DNA of 5,752 nt, from assembly GCA_003230435.1 (NCBI GenBank), contig QIDW01000279.1, positions 1 to 5,752 of the forward strand, read 5' to 3'. The notes beneath the pieces are model-generated. The model worked only from the letters and a program-made list of their open reading frames with translations. It was not told the origin of the DNA and did no database searches. Positions within the stretch are counted from its first letter, which is position 1; the number at the start of each line of letters is the position of its first letter. This stretch comes from Acidimicrobiia bacterium (GTDB lineage: Bacteria > Actinomycetota > Acidimicrobiia > Spongiisociales > ZC4RG35). Below are positions 1 to 5,752 of this stretch, piece after piece. The position numbers and the translations under genes are program-made.

Positions 1-1355
1 TCGAGGAAGCCGAGTGTCGAGGTGCGGCCGTTTCGCCATGAACGCATGAGTCGACCGTCTTCCACGAGGTTGTCGAGGGCGAAGCGTGCGGCATCGCGAG
101 CTGCTTGGAGGTATCGAGCGTCGCCCAGGGCGGCGCCTGCTTCAGCCAAAGCTCGGATCGCCAGACCATTCCATGCCGCGATCACTTTGTCGTCTAGCCC
201 AGGACGGATACGCAGCGATCGAGCATCAAGAAGAACCTGTCTAGAAGCCTCGAGTTCCCCCGGCGGCTCACCGCCGGCATTGGTGAGGATGTTGACACCC
301 TCGAAGTTTCCAGCTTCGGTGACTCCATAGAATGCAATGGCCAACTCGGCCTCATCTCCAAGCAGGCTTCGAATCTCGTCGATGGACCAGACGTAGAACT
401 TTCCTTCGACACCTTCTGAGTCGGCGTCTTCTGAACTGAAGAAACCCCCTTCGGGGTGACGGAGGTCTCGGAGCAGATAATCGAGCGTTGCACGGCTGAC
501 GTCAACGAAGTCGTCTCGGTTCAATTCGATCCCGGCCCACAGGTAGAGGCGAGCAAGTTGGGCATTGTCGTAGAGCATCTTTTCGAAATGGGGAACAAGC
601 CAGTGAGCGTCTACGGAGTAACGGGCGAAACCGCCACCCAATTGGTCATGAATGCCTCCCGAAGCCATACGTTCGAGGATGTGCAATGCCTGTTCTGCCC
701 AGTCCTCACCTGTGACGCGAAGTAGGAATTCGAGAACTGGCTGTTGGGGAAATTTGGGTGCACCGCCAAAACCGCCATTCATCCCGTCGAACTGCAAAGC
801 AATCTGTTCATAAGCAATGCGAAGAGTCTCGGCGTCTGGAACCCTCCCGGTCGGAATGTCCTCCGATATGGCCGCCACCAGGCGATCGGCTTGCTCGATC
901 ACATCGCTCCTGCGCTCCTGCCAGGCCGTTGACACCGTGGCCATGACCTCCCGGAAACTAGGCATCCCATGGAGCGGCTCATTGGGAAAGTAGGTGCCGG
1001 CAAAGAAAGGCCTCCCCTCAGGATCGAGCCATACCGTCATCGGCCAACCGCCCTGCCCCGACATCGCTTGGACAGCCTCCATATAGATGGAGTCGACGTC
1101 GGGCCGTTCCTCCCGATCGACTTTGATGTTCACAAAGAGCCGGTTCATCTCTTCAGCAGTCTCAGGGTTTTCGAACGACTCATGCGCCATGACATGACAC
1201 CAATGACAGGCCGCATATCCAACGCTAAGCAACACGGGGACATCGCGACTTCGCGCCTCGGCAAAGGCTTCGTCACCCCACTCGTGCCAATCGACAGGAT
1301 TATCCATGTGTTGGAGGAGATACGGAGAGGTGGCGTTGGCAAGACGATTGGGCAT
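1..1355 (-). CDS. DUF255 / thioredoxin-domain protein (YyaL / spermatogenesis-associated protein 20 family), C-terminus cut by window edge
   Basis: The reading frame runs without a stop from ATG at 1355 to the left edge, giving 451 residues. The family is usually about 650-700 residues, so roughly the last third lies outside. The N-terminus (MPNRLANATSPYLLQH, then DNPVDW) is the family signature and fixes the start. A thioredoxin-like domain fills about residues 1-160, with the CHWC motif at 50-53 followed by HVM, then KVDREERPD (79-87) and QGGWP (101-105). From about residue 190 comes the alpha/alpha-barrel part: GGFGGAPKFP (194-203), GGIHDQLGGGFARYSVD (233-249), PHFEKMLYDNAQL (255-267), SSEDADSEG (307-315) and AAWNGL (393-398). 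The CxxC pair suggests a redox role, and the barrel resembles sugar epimerases and glycosidases, but the bacterial function is not established. There is no signal peptide, so it is probably cytoplasmic. It starts 41 nt after the ACT gene on the same strand and has no clear Shine-Dalgarno, so it may depend on upstream translation or transcription. Confidence 0.95.
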   Translation of the reverse strand, partial: MPNRLANATSPYLLQHMDNPVDWHEWGDEAFAEARSRDVPVLLSVGYAACHWCHVMAHESFENPETAEEMNRLFVNIKVDREERPDVDSIYMEAVQAMSGQGGWPMTVWLDPEGRPFFAGTYFPNEPLHGMPSFREVMATVSTAWQERRSDVIEQADRLVAAISEDIPTGRVPDAETLRIAYEQIALQFDGMNGGFGGAPKFPQQPVLEFLLRVTGEDWAEQALHILERMASGGIHDQLGGGFARYSVDAHWLVPHFEKMLYDNAQLARLYLWAGIELNRDDFVDVSRATLDYLLRDLRHPEGGFFSSEDADSEGVEGKFYVWSIDEIRSLLGDEAELAIAFYGVTEAGNFEGVNILTNAGGEPPGELEASRQVLLDARSLRIRPGLDDKVIAAWNGLAIRALAEAGAALGDARYLQAARDAARFALDNLVEDGRLMRSWRNGRTSTLGFL

Positions 1356-1396
1356 CAATGAAGCGTATAGGCCGGATAGATCAAGGGTTGCCGCGG

Positions 1397-1765
1397 CTAG
1401 ATGAGGGCTTGTCCAGAGTCTATGTCATCAACGCCGAGCACCATCCGATTATCAGACGCCAGATAGATGAGATCGATGTTGACCCCAGCATTGGCAAAGC
1501 TGCGAGCGAGCTCCCCCAGCGCACCGGGCCTGTTCGCTCCGGCGGTCACCAGTACCTCACGTCGCCCTCGGACGACCAGTCCAGCTGATTCGAAGGCATC
1601 AGTAGCCCGGTCTGGATCGTCAACGAGAACATGCATCACACCCACACCCTCGCAGGCGAACCCGCAGCCACCCGAGAGATTCACTTCAGCCGCTGCCGCA
1701 GTCTCGCCGAGATCAGCGATCGTCCCGGGTTTGTTGACCAGCTCGACTTCTATATCCCAGGCCAT
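1397..1765 (-). CDS. Small tandem ACT-domain protein (putative amino-acid-binding regulator)
   Basis: This is a 122-residue protein made almost entirely of two ACT-like halves. Half one covers about residues 3-66: VELVNKPGTIADLGETAAAAEVNLSGG gives the strand, the loop with the ligand-contacting NKPG turn, and the helix. Half two covers about 70-116: VLVTAGANRPGALGELARSF then ANAGVNIDLIY, with the matching NRPG turn. ACT domains typically bind amino acids and control metabolic enzymes or transcription. No catalytic or DNA-binding domain is attached, so the protein may act as a free-standing sensor or a partner subunit; its ligand cannot be read from sequence. The ATG at 1765 is preferred over the in-frame ATG at 1813 because AAGGAG lies 4 nt before it and the extra 16 residues (rich in S, R, P) are not ACT-like. 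It lies 112 nt after the flavodoxin-family gene and 41 nt before the DUF255 gene, so co-transcription with the latter is likely. Confidence 0.87.
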   Translation of the reverse strand: MAWDIEVELVNKPGTIADLGETAAAAEVNLSGGCGFACEGVGVMHVLVDDPDRATDAFESAGLVVRGRREVLVTAGANRPGALGELARSFANAGVNIDLIYLASDNRMVLGVDDIDSGQALI

Positions 1766-1769
1766 TGAT

Positions 1770-1775
1770 CTCCTT
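1770..1775 (-). promoter_or_regulatory. Ribosome binding site that sets the start of the ACT gene
   Basis: On the minus strand AAGGAG lies 4 nt before the ATG at 1765. It matches the anti-Shine-Dalgarno well. No comparable motif precedes the upstream in-frame ATG at 1813, so the site decides the start. Confidence 0.75.
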
Positions 1776-1877
1776 GAAGGTGGGAGGCCGAAACTACAGA
1801 AACCCGACGACATATGCCGACACCTGCCGCCCGCGCCTGCTCATTAGGGGTCTATACCCGATGGTCCTATGAATTCT

Positions 1878-2552
1878 TCAGCTACCGAGCAGGTTGGTTT
1901 CCATTGTGGACGCGCCCGGTGAATGGTCCGCGTCAAGCGGTGGGATGGGTTCGGTGAATGGATTGGCTCTCAACGTCTTGGCGAGGTGAACGAGGTTCAA
2001 AGCCATCCATTTGGTAGTCCGTTTCGTATACGCGTGATCCTGTCCCGCCTCGATGTACGACGGGCCTGGTCCAGCGTCTCCCACCCAATAGGTATCGGCA
2101 TTCGGAGGAATTGCGCAACCAAAGTGCGATAGGTTGAAAAGCGTTGACTCTGCAGCTGCGTGGGCACCGTCTTCGTTTCCTGTAACGACGACACCAGCCA
2201 CTTTGTTGTACAAAGGGAATTGGCCCCGTTCGTTGCGTTCTGCATAGGTGCCGTCGAGCCGTTCGATCACCTGCTGAGCAACGCTGGAGCGCAGTCCGAA
2301 CCAGATAGGCGTTGCAATCACGATGATGTCGGCACGTTTGATCTTCTCGAGGATCAGTGGCCATTCGTCGCCATCGCCCTCGTCCGACGTTGCGCCTGGC
2401 TTGACGTTGTAGTCGACAACTCGAACCATCTCGCTTGCGACCTCGAGATGGTCGAGCCACTCGACGACCTTGTTCGCGAGGGTTTCCGTGTTCGATACGG
2501 CGGGCGATGGTTTCAATGTGCAGTTGAGAAATACTGCAGTCAGCTGTGTCAC
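1878..2552 (-). CDS. Flavodoxin-family FMN protein / NAD(P)H-dependent oxidoreductase-like
   Basis: This 224-residue cytoplasmic protein has a flavodoxin-like fold. Strand one (TAVFLNCTL, residues 5-13) leads into a phosphate-binding loop with SNTETLA (20-26), as in NADPH-dependent FMN reductases. DIIVIATPIWFG (75-86) is the second flavin-contacting loop, with the aromatic W84 near the isoalloxazine ring. VAGVVVTGNEDGAH (118-131) is the third strand and loop, equivalent to the GNE/GxxHGG region of WrbA-like proteins. After about residue 195 the tail (rich in P, D and S) looks disordered. The family transfers electrons from NAD(P)H through FMN to quinones, flavins or other acceptors; the substrate here is unknown. 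The start is GTG at 2552, supported by AGAGGAG 6 nt before it. The gene stands 416 nt from the upstream esterase gene and 112 nt from the downstream ACT gene, so it probably has its own promoter. Confidence is high for the fold and moderate for the enzyme activity. Confidence 0.88.
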   Translation of the reverse strand: MTQLTAVFLNCTLKPSPAVSNTETLANKVVEWLDHLEVASEMVRVVDYNVKPGATSDEGDGDEWPLILEKIKRADIIVIATPIWFGLRSSVAQQVIERLDGTYAERNERGQFPLYNKVAGVVVTGNEDGAHAAAESTLFNLSHFGCAIPPNADTYWVGDAGPGPSYIEAGQDHAYTKRTTKWMALNLVHLAKTLRANPFTEPIPPLDADHSPGASTMETNLLGS

Positions 2553-2968
2553 CTTTCACTCCTCTGTCAAACAATGGCGCTGCCATGTGGGACCCTACAA
2601 TCGGAACCTGGGTGTATGAGTAGTCATCCGACGGTGGTGGCAACACGGGTTCCGTACGATGCGCCACATACTCCACTCTGCCAGTCCGAGAAGGTGGCTG
2701 CGTCTTCGCCTCGCTGAGTCGTATCCGAGAGCAACTCGCCTTGACCAGAAGACGGTGGCATCGAATACAGGCGGCTGCGGTCGGGACCGACGGGCACGGA
2801 TCCGGCCCAATGATCTAAGCCTGTTATCGCTTTCTCATCGTGGTCGCGATCTCGACGCTACCTGGATGGTTCGCCGCTGACGATGATGGTCCTGGTCAAT
2901 GCGTGGTGGGGATGGTCCGGTGCAATGAAAGGCCGACCATGCGTGTCGACATGGATGAGAGTGAGCGC
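2553..2968. other. 416-nt spacer between esterase and flavodoxin-family genes, no supported gene
   Basis: Short open frames exist on both strands (for example 2595-2810 minus and 2659-2880 plus), but none has a recognisable protein, a good ribosome binding site or a conserved motif. One minus-strand frame stays open from about 2814 into the flavodoxin-family gene and reads plausibly around 2676-2553; see the findings. The spacer should hold the end of the esterase transcript and a promoter for the flavodoxin-family gene. I could not identify a convincing -35/-10 pair or a hairpin followed by a T tract. The only clean symmetric element is the 8-bp palindrome TGTCGACA near 2944-2951, too short to interpret. 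Confidence 0.6.
2559..2565 (-). promoter_or_regulatory. Ribosome binding site for the GTG-initiated flavodoxin-family gene
   Basis: AGAGGAG on the minus strand sits 6 nt before the GTG at 2552. This spacing supports GTG as the true start, since the first in-frame ATG would remove the N-terminal strand and phosphate loop. A TTGACA sequence overlaps just upstream (about 2564-2569) but is too near the start codon to be the -35 element of this gene. Confidence 0.75.
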
Positions 2969-3964
2969 TTACAGGTGCTGGAGCAGAAACGTATCCAGTT
3001 CGGCGTAGGCGAGGAGAGCCTCCGCTGATGTGGCTTCGAGCGCATAGTCGCCGTGAGAGACGCCTTCGAACACAAGCAGATCTGCGGTGACGCCGGCGGC
3101 TCGGAGTTTGGCGTGGGTGCGCACGGTGTTGCTCAAGAACAGGTCGCGGGTACCGGTGACCAAGAAGGTGGGCGGGAAACCGGTGAAGTCTCCGTAGATG
3201 GGGGAGATCAAAGGGTCGGTGAGGTCGCGGGCGCCGGCATAAAGCCGGACTGCGGAGGCAAGGATCCCGTCGTAACTGACGAGCAGCCGGTCGACACCTT
3301 CATTGGTGTAGTACGAGTCCCCGGTGCGGGTCAGGTCCGACCACGGGGTTCCGGCATAGAGCGCCCCAGGGATCTGGTGGCCGGCTCCGATGAGCTTGTG
3401 GACCGCAGCCAAGATCAGCCCGCTTCCGGCCGACACCCCACCGAGGGCCACCGAAGTCGCCGAGTGGGTAACGAGGAGGTGTTCCCAGACCACCATGACG
3501 TCATCCAAACCGGCCGGGAAGGGATGCTGGGGTGGCATCCGATAATCGATCGACAGCACCGGCATCTTGGTCCGGGCGGCGATCAACATGGCTTCGCCAA
3601 GCCCGGCCTCGCCAGCGTTCAACACGTACGCGCCGCCGTGGACATATACGAACAGGTGATCCTGGTGGCGACGGTCGATCTCGGGGGGTGACACCCGATA
3701 GGTGCGGACACCGCTAATGCGCTCTTCTTCGACGGTGAGCGCGAGCTGGTCGGCAAGCACGCGCACGTTGGCCCGGTTCAGTTCGTTGCGTTCCTCCACG
3801 AGAGTGACCCATTCGGCCTCGCTGCGCGGGATCAGCTGCCTCATCGCGGCAACGTCGGGCGGTGGGGTTTTGCGAATCGAGTCCGCTAAAACGTCGCTTG
3901 CACCCGCCGGCGCGGGAAGGTGGGTGGGGCCGATCTCCCAACCGTTCTCTTCGGTCTCGGGCAT
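2969..3964 (-). CDS. Alpha/beta hydrolase, hormone-sensitive-lipase (HSL) type esterase
   Basis: This 331-residue protein is typical in size for bacterial HSL-family esterases, which hydrolyse short-chain esters or lactones. Residue numbers count from the ATG at 3964. An N-terminal cap region covers about 1-100. The oxyanion motif is VHGGAYV with H109-G-G-A-Y113. The strand LSIDYRMPPQHPFPAGLDDV (137-156) matches the family's DYRLAPEHPFPAALED block. The nucleophile elbow is GGVSAGSG with Ser178, and DPLISPIYGDFTGFPPT (250-266) is the conserved block before the acid. The acid is probably Asp274 in GTRDLFLS and the base His304 in GVSHGDY, so the triad is complete. Two motifs differ from the classical HGGG and GDSAGG. 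No signal peptide is seen, so it is likely cytoplasmic. The start is chosen because AGGAG lies 8 nt before it; an in-frame ATG at 4006 lacks a site and would add MVFFPYASRL and four more residues. The gene is divergent from the DUF1254 gene. The natural substrate is unknown. Confidence 0.94.
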   Translation of the reverse strand: MPETEENGWEIGPTHLPAPAGASDVLADSIRKTPPPDVAAMRQLIPRSEAEWVTLVEERNELNRANVRVLADQLALTVEEERISGVRTYRVSPPEIDRRHQDHLFVYVHGGAYVLNAGEAGLGEAMLIAARTKMPVLSIDYRMPPQHPFPAGLDDVMVVWEHLLVTHSATSVALGGVSAGSGLILAAVHKLIGAGHQIPGALYAGTPWSDLTRTGDSYYTNEGVDRLLVSYDGILASAVRLYAGARDLTDPLISPIYGDFTGFPPTFLVTGTRDLFLSNTVRTHAKLRAAGVTADLLVFEGVSHGDYALEATSAEALLAYAELDTFLLQHL

Positions 3965-3972
3965 GGTCTCTT

Positions 3973-3977
3973 CTCCT
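3973..3977 (-). promoter_or_regulatory. Ribosome binding site that sets the esterase start
   Basis: AGGAG (extended AGGAGAA) on the minus strand lies 8 nt before the ATG at 3964. The competing in-frame ATG at 4006 is followed by a run of eight T and preceded by no purine-rich site, so the shorter protein is preferred. Confidence 0.72.
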
Positions 3978-4588
3978 AGGCGTGAGGCGTACGGAAAAAA
4001 AACCATACATACTCAATGGAGTCGATGCCGTCGAGAGGTAACACATAGCGAGCGGCACGCTCATCGACATCAAAGGCCCACCATCGCAAAGATCAGGCAG
4101 ATACGGTCCATGCGGCGATGGTGCCGGGTGGCAACTTGATCGTCGAGGATTCACCGAGACCCACTCGTACTGACGAACCTCGCTCGACCTGGCACAAACC
4201 ACCTTCAACCGGCTACATGGGCGCTCCGGCAACCTCACAGAGCTCACCGCGGATCCCGCGACAGGGCTGCTGCTCACACACGGCGGGAGTCAACGTTCAA
4301 GTTGGGATGATGGGTGGTGGGCAACAAACCGTCAGAATCCGAGTGGACATTCGCAACTGGGCAAACACCGACCTCTGGGACCCTGGAACCTCGACAACGC
4401 CGAGCCACCAACCAGGGCGACACCAGGACCAGGCAGGCGACTGCACGACAACGGCAACTGGTCAGGCGACCGCCACTGATAGTCGAGGAGGCGACCAACG
4501 AGGTGCCGTTTTGCCCTCTTTTCAGGATTGGCGAAATGGCGCATACCGAGTGATCTGTTCGACACTGCCGGCATGGTCTGTCAGGCGA

Positions 4589-4604
4589 TATGGCTCACGC
4601 CATA
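4589..4604. repeat. 16-nt inverted repeat TATGGC-TCAC-GCCATA
   Basis: Two perfect 6-nt arms flank a 4-nt centre, about 120 nt before the DUF1254 start codon. No T tract follows, so it does not look like an intrinsic terminator. Size and position would suit a binding site for a dimeric regulator, but there is only one copy and no recognised regulator gene nearby, so the role is a guess. A 6-bp arm pair can also occur by chance. Confidence 0.3.
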
Positions 4605-4682
4605 GATGGAGCTAAGAAATCATCCGCTGAACTCATCGCAGAGACCGAAGCCGGCGACCGGGTCGACTGCGATCACGACTAA
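4590..4682 (+). CDS. Possible 30-residue small ORF upstream of the DUF1254 gene (doubtful)
   Basis: ATG at 4590 opens a frame of 30 codons ending in TAA at 4680-4682, 40 nt before the DUF1254 start. The peptide begins MAHAIDGAKKSSAELIAETE and ends in an acidic tail with DCDHD. It is hydrophilic, with a predicted short helix, no signal peptide and no membrane segment. Only a weak AGGCG-like sequence precedes it, and the start codon lies inside the inverted repeat at 4589-4604. It could be a leader peptide, the tail of a decayed gene, or chance. No family was recognised. Confidence 0.15.
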   Translation: MAHAIDGAKKSSAELIAETEAGDRVDCDHD

Positions 4683-4708
4683 GGTCCCTCGCCCGAGATA
4701 GACGCACT

Positions 4709-4712
4709 GGAG
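4709..4712 (+). promoter_or_regulatory. Weak ribosome binding site for the DUF1254 gene
   Basis: GGAG lies 10 nt before the ATG at 4723. It is short and at the long end of usual spacing, but it is the only purine-rich match, and the protein reads as family-like from this Met. Confidence 0.45.
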
Positions 4713-4722
4713 CGAAGCACTC

Positions 4723-5752
4723 ATGTCCGAGTCTGAGCAGAATCAGATAGCAGAAGAGGCCTACCTCTTTCTCTATCCGCTGGTCCTGATGGGTGTCACG
4801 CGGAGGGTGGGGACCAACGTCCCATTGGGAGTGAAGCCGGGTCTTGGCCCATCCAACGTGTTCTCTCATATGCCGGCGTTCCCGCCCGGGGATTTCAAAG
4901 AGGTGGTGCGACCCAACTTCGATACTCTGTATTCGATCGTCTTTCTGGATCTGACCGACGAGCCGATGGTGGTGTCGGCACCTAACACGGACGGACGCTA
5001 TTACATGTTGCCGATGATGGACATGTGGACCGATGTTTTCGCCGCGCCCGGCAGTCGAACCACTGGTACCGATACGGGTCACTTTGCGCTGGTACCCCAG
5101 GGCTGGGACGGTGCAGTACCCGACGGAACGACTCGTATCGAGGCTCCGACACCATATGTGTGGATCATCGGCAGAACCCAGACCAACGGACCGGCGGACT
5201 ACGAAGCCGTCAACCAGGTCCAGAGCGGCTTCGTTGCCACACCCCTGTCACGTTGGCCCGAAGCACCGCTGCAGGTCGACGCCTCCGTGGACGGGTCGGT
5301 AGACATGGACACGGCGCCGCTGGACCAGGTCAACTCTATGAGCGGCCTGGACTTCTTCTCTTACGCCGCTGAGCTGATGCAGCTCCACCGGCCCCATGTC
5401 ACCGACCAGCCGATTACCGCTCGGATGGCACGTCTCGGACTCGATGCGGGCAAGCCGTTCAACTTCGATGCACTTCCCCAGGAGGCTCGATATGCTTTCG
5501 AGGGGGCACCGGGCTTGGCGCAGAAAACCATGCAAACTGCCCTTCCCAGACTCAATCCGGTGGTCAACGGCTGGTCGATCGGGCGTTCCAACATGGGCGT
5601 CTACGGCACTAACTATCTGTACCGCGCCGTTATCGCCATGGTCGGCCTGGGAGCGAACCTTGTCGAGGACGCCGTCTATCCAATGTTGCTCCACGACAGT
5701 TCCGGTGACGAACCGGTAGGAGATCACAACTATGTCCTCCACTTCGACGCCG
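4723..5752 (+). CDS. DUF1254/DUF1214 domain-containing protein, C-terminus cut by window edge
   Basis: The frame is open from ATG at 4723 to the right edge, giving 343 residues. Family members are usually about 440-490 residues, so the end of the second domain is missing. The N-terminal helix (EEAYLFLYPLVLMG, residues 11-24) is the family's common opening, where an aromatic-rich 'AY.YGYPLV' segment is usual. The DUF1254 domain covers about 40-165 and includes VRPNFDTLYSIVFLDL (62-77), GRYYMLPMMDMWTDVFAAPGSR (91-112) and an internal strand with YVWIIGRTQTNGP (145-157). The DUF1214 domain begins near NMGVYGTNYLYRA (290-302) and shows AVYPMLLHDSSGDE (317-330) and NYVLHF (336-341), its typical entry. 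There is no signal peptide, although some relatives are exported. The biochemical role of this two-domain family is not established. The gene is divergent from the esterase across 758 nt, and nothing downstream is visible. Confidence 0.93.
   Translation, partial: MSESEQNQIAEEAYLFLYPLVLMGVTRRVGTNVPLGVKPGLGPSNVFSHMPAFPPGDFKEVVRPNFDTLYSIVFLDLTDEPMVVSAPNTDGRYYMLPMMDMWTDVFAAPGSRTTGTDTGHFALVPQGWDGAVPDGTTRIEAPTPYVWIIGRTQTNGPADYEAVNQVQSGFVATPLSRWPEAPLQVDASVDGSVDMDTAPLDQVNSMSGLDFFSYAAELMQLHRPHVTDQPITARMARLGLDAGKPFNFDALPQEARYAFEGAPGLAQKTMQTALPRLNPVVNGWSIGRSNMGVYGTNYLYRAVIAMVGLGANLVEDAVYPMLLHDSSGDEPVGDHNYVLHFDA

Larger units (their letters stand above)
3965..4722. other. 758-nt divergent spacer between esterase and DUF1254 genes, possible coding remnants
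   Basis: This region lies between two divergent genes, so promoters for both should be here, but I could not identify convincing -35/-10 pairs. Several frames are open on both strands. The longest, 4118-4615 on the plus strand (165 residues), has low-complexity T/G/Q/R-rich sequence, no ribosome binding site and no recognised domain. Another plus-strand frame is open from 4174 to 4476 with no usable start codon, and its first half reads like protein (see findings). Other contents are a run of eight A (3995-4002), four copies of GGCGAC between 4416 and 4495, and an inverted repeat at 4589-4604. I read it as non-coding or as decayed gene remains. Confidence 0.55.

Noticed and set aside
194..505. 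103-residue minus-strand frame inside the DUF255 gene
   Set aside because: It lies in another phase of a gene whose own frame is intact and family-like throughout; it is an overlap artefact.
969..1361. 130-residue plus-strand frame
   Set aside because: It is antisense to the best conserved part of the DUF255 gene (CHWC and QGGWP motifs) and has no recognisable protein.
1848..1859. GGGT-CTAT-ACCC hairpin between the flavodoxin-family and ACT genes
   Set aside because: The stem is only 4 bp and no T tract follows, so it is not supported as a terminator.
1933..2676. 247-residue minus-strand frame overlapping the flavodoxin-family gene
   Set aside because: The part inside the gene is arginine-rich and featureless, while the other phase gives a clear flavodoxin-like protein with a good ribosome binding site. 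Only the upstream part is kept, as a low-interest finding.
3053..3691. 212-residue plus-strand frame
   Set aside because: It is antisense to the esterase and glycine/valine-rich, as expected from the complement of a GC-biased gene.
3995..4002. Run of eight A as a possible terminator or slippage site
   Set aside because: There is no GC-rich hairpin beside it, and with the esterase start at 3964 it lies outside the coding sequence.
3714..4277. 187-residue minus-strand frame crossing the esterase start
   Set aside because: Its second half is an arginine-rich shadow of the esterase and its first half has no recognised domain or ribosome binding site.
4118..4615. 165-residue plus-strand frame in the divergent spacer
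   Set aside because: It has low-complexity composition, no ribosome binding site and no family motif; the length is possible by chance at this base composition.

Overview
The window looks like ordinary chromosome from a moderately GC-rich bacterium. Codon use favours G/C in third positions, three genes have clear AGGAG-type ribosome binding sites, and one gene starts with GTG. The gene set (a YyaL-type thioredoxin-domain protein, a small tandem-ACT protein, a flavodoxin-family protein, an HSL-type esterase and a DUF1254/DUF1214 protein) fits an actinobacterium. That assignment is inference from protein character; no rRNA or other marker is present to confirm it.

Layout. Positions 1-3964 hold four genes, all on the minus strand. 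In their direction of transcription they are: an alpha/beta hydrolase of the hormone-sensitive-lipase family (3964 to 2969), a 416-nt gap, a flavodoxin-family FMN protein (2552 to 1878), a 112-nt gap, a 122-residue protein made of two ACT domains (1765 to 1397), a 41-nt gap, and a DUF255/thioredoxin-domain protein (from 1355, running off the left edge after 451 residues). A 758-nt spacer (3965-4722) follows, with no convincing gene but some possible coding remnants. The last gene, on the plus strand, is a DUF1254/DUF1214 protein (from 4723, running off the right edge after 343 residues). It is divergent from the esterase.

How the genes may work together. The ACT protein and the DUF255 protein are close enough to share a transcript, and the flavodoxin-family gene could be read into them, but the gaps are too wide to call a tight operon. 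The products do not form a recognisable pathway. The shared themes are redox (thioredoxin-like CHWC motif, FMN protein) and hydrolysis of a small ester. No tRNA, rRNA, CRISPR array, insertion sequence, integrase, phage gene or toxin-antitoxin pair was seen. I found no convincing undescribed system. The points most worth a second look are the altered active-site motifs of the esterase, the coding-like remnants in the two spacers, and a short inverted repeat upstream of the DUF1254 gene.
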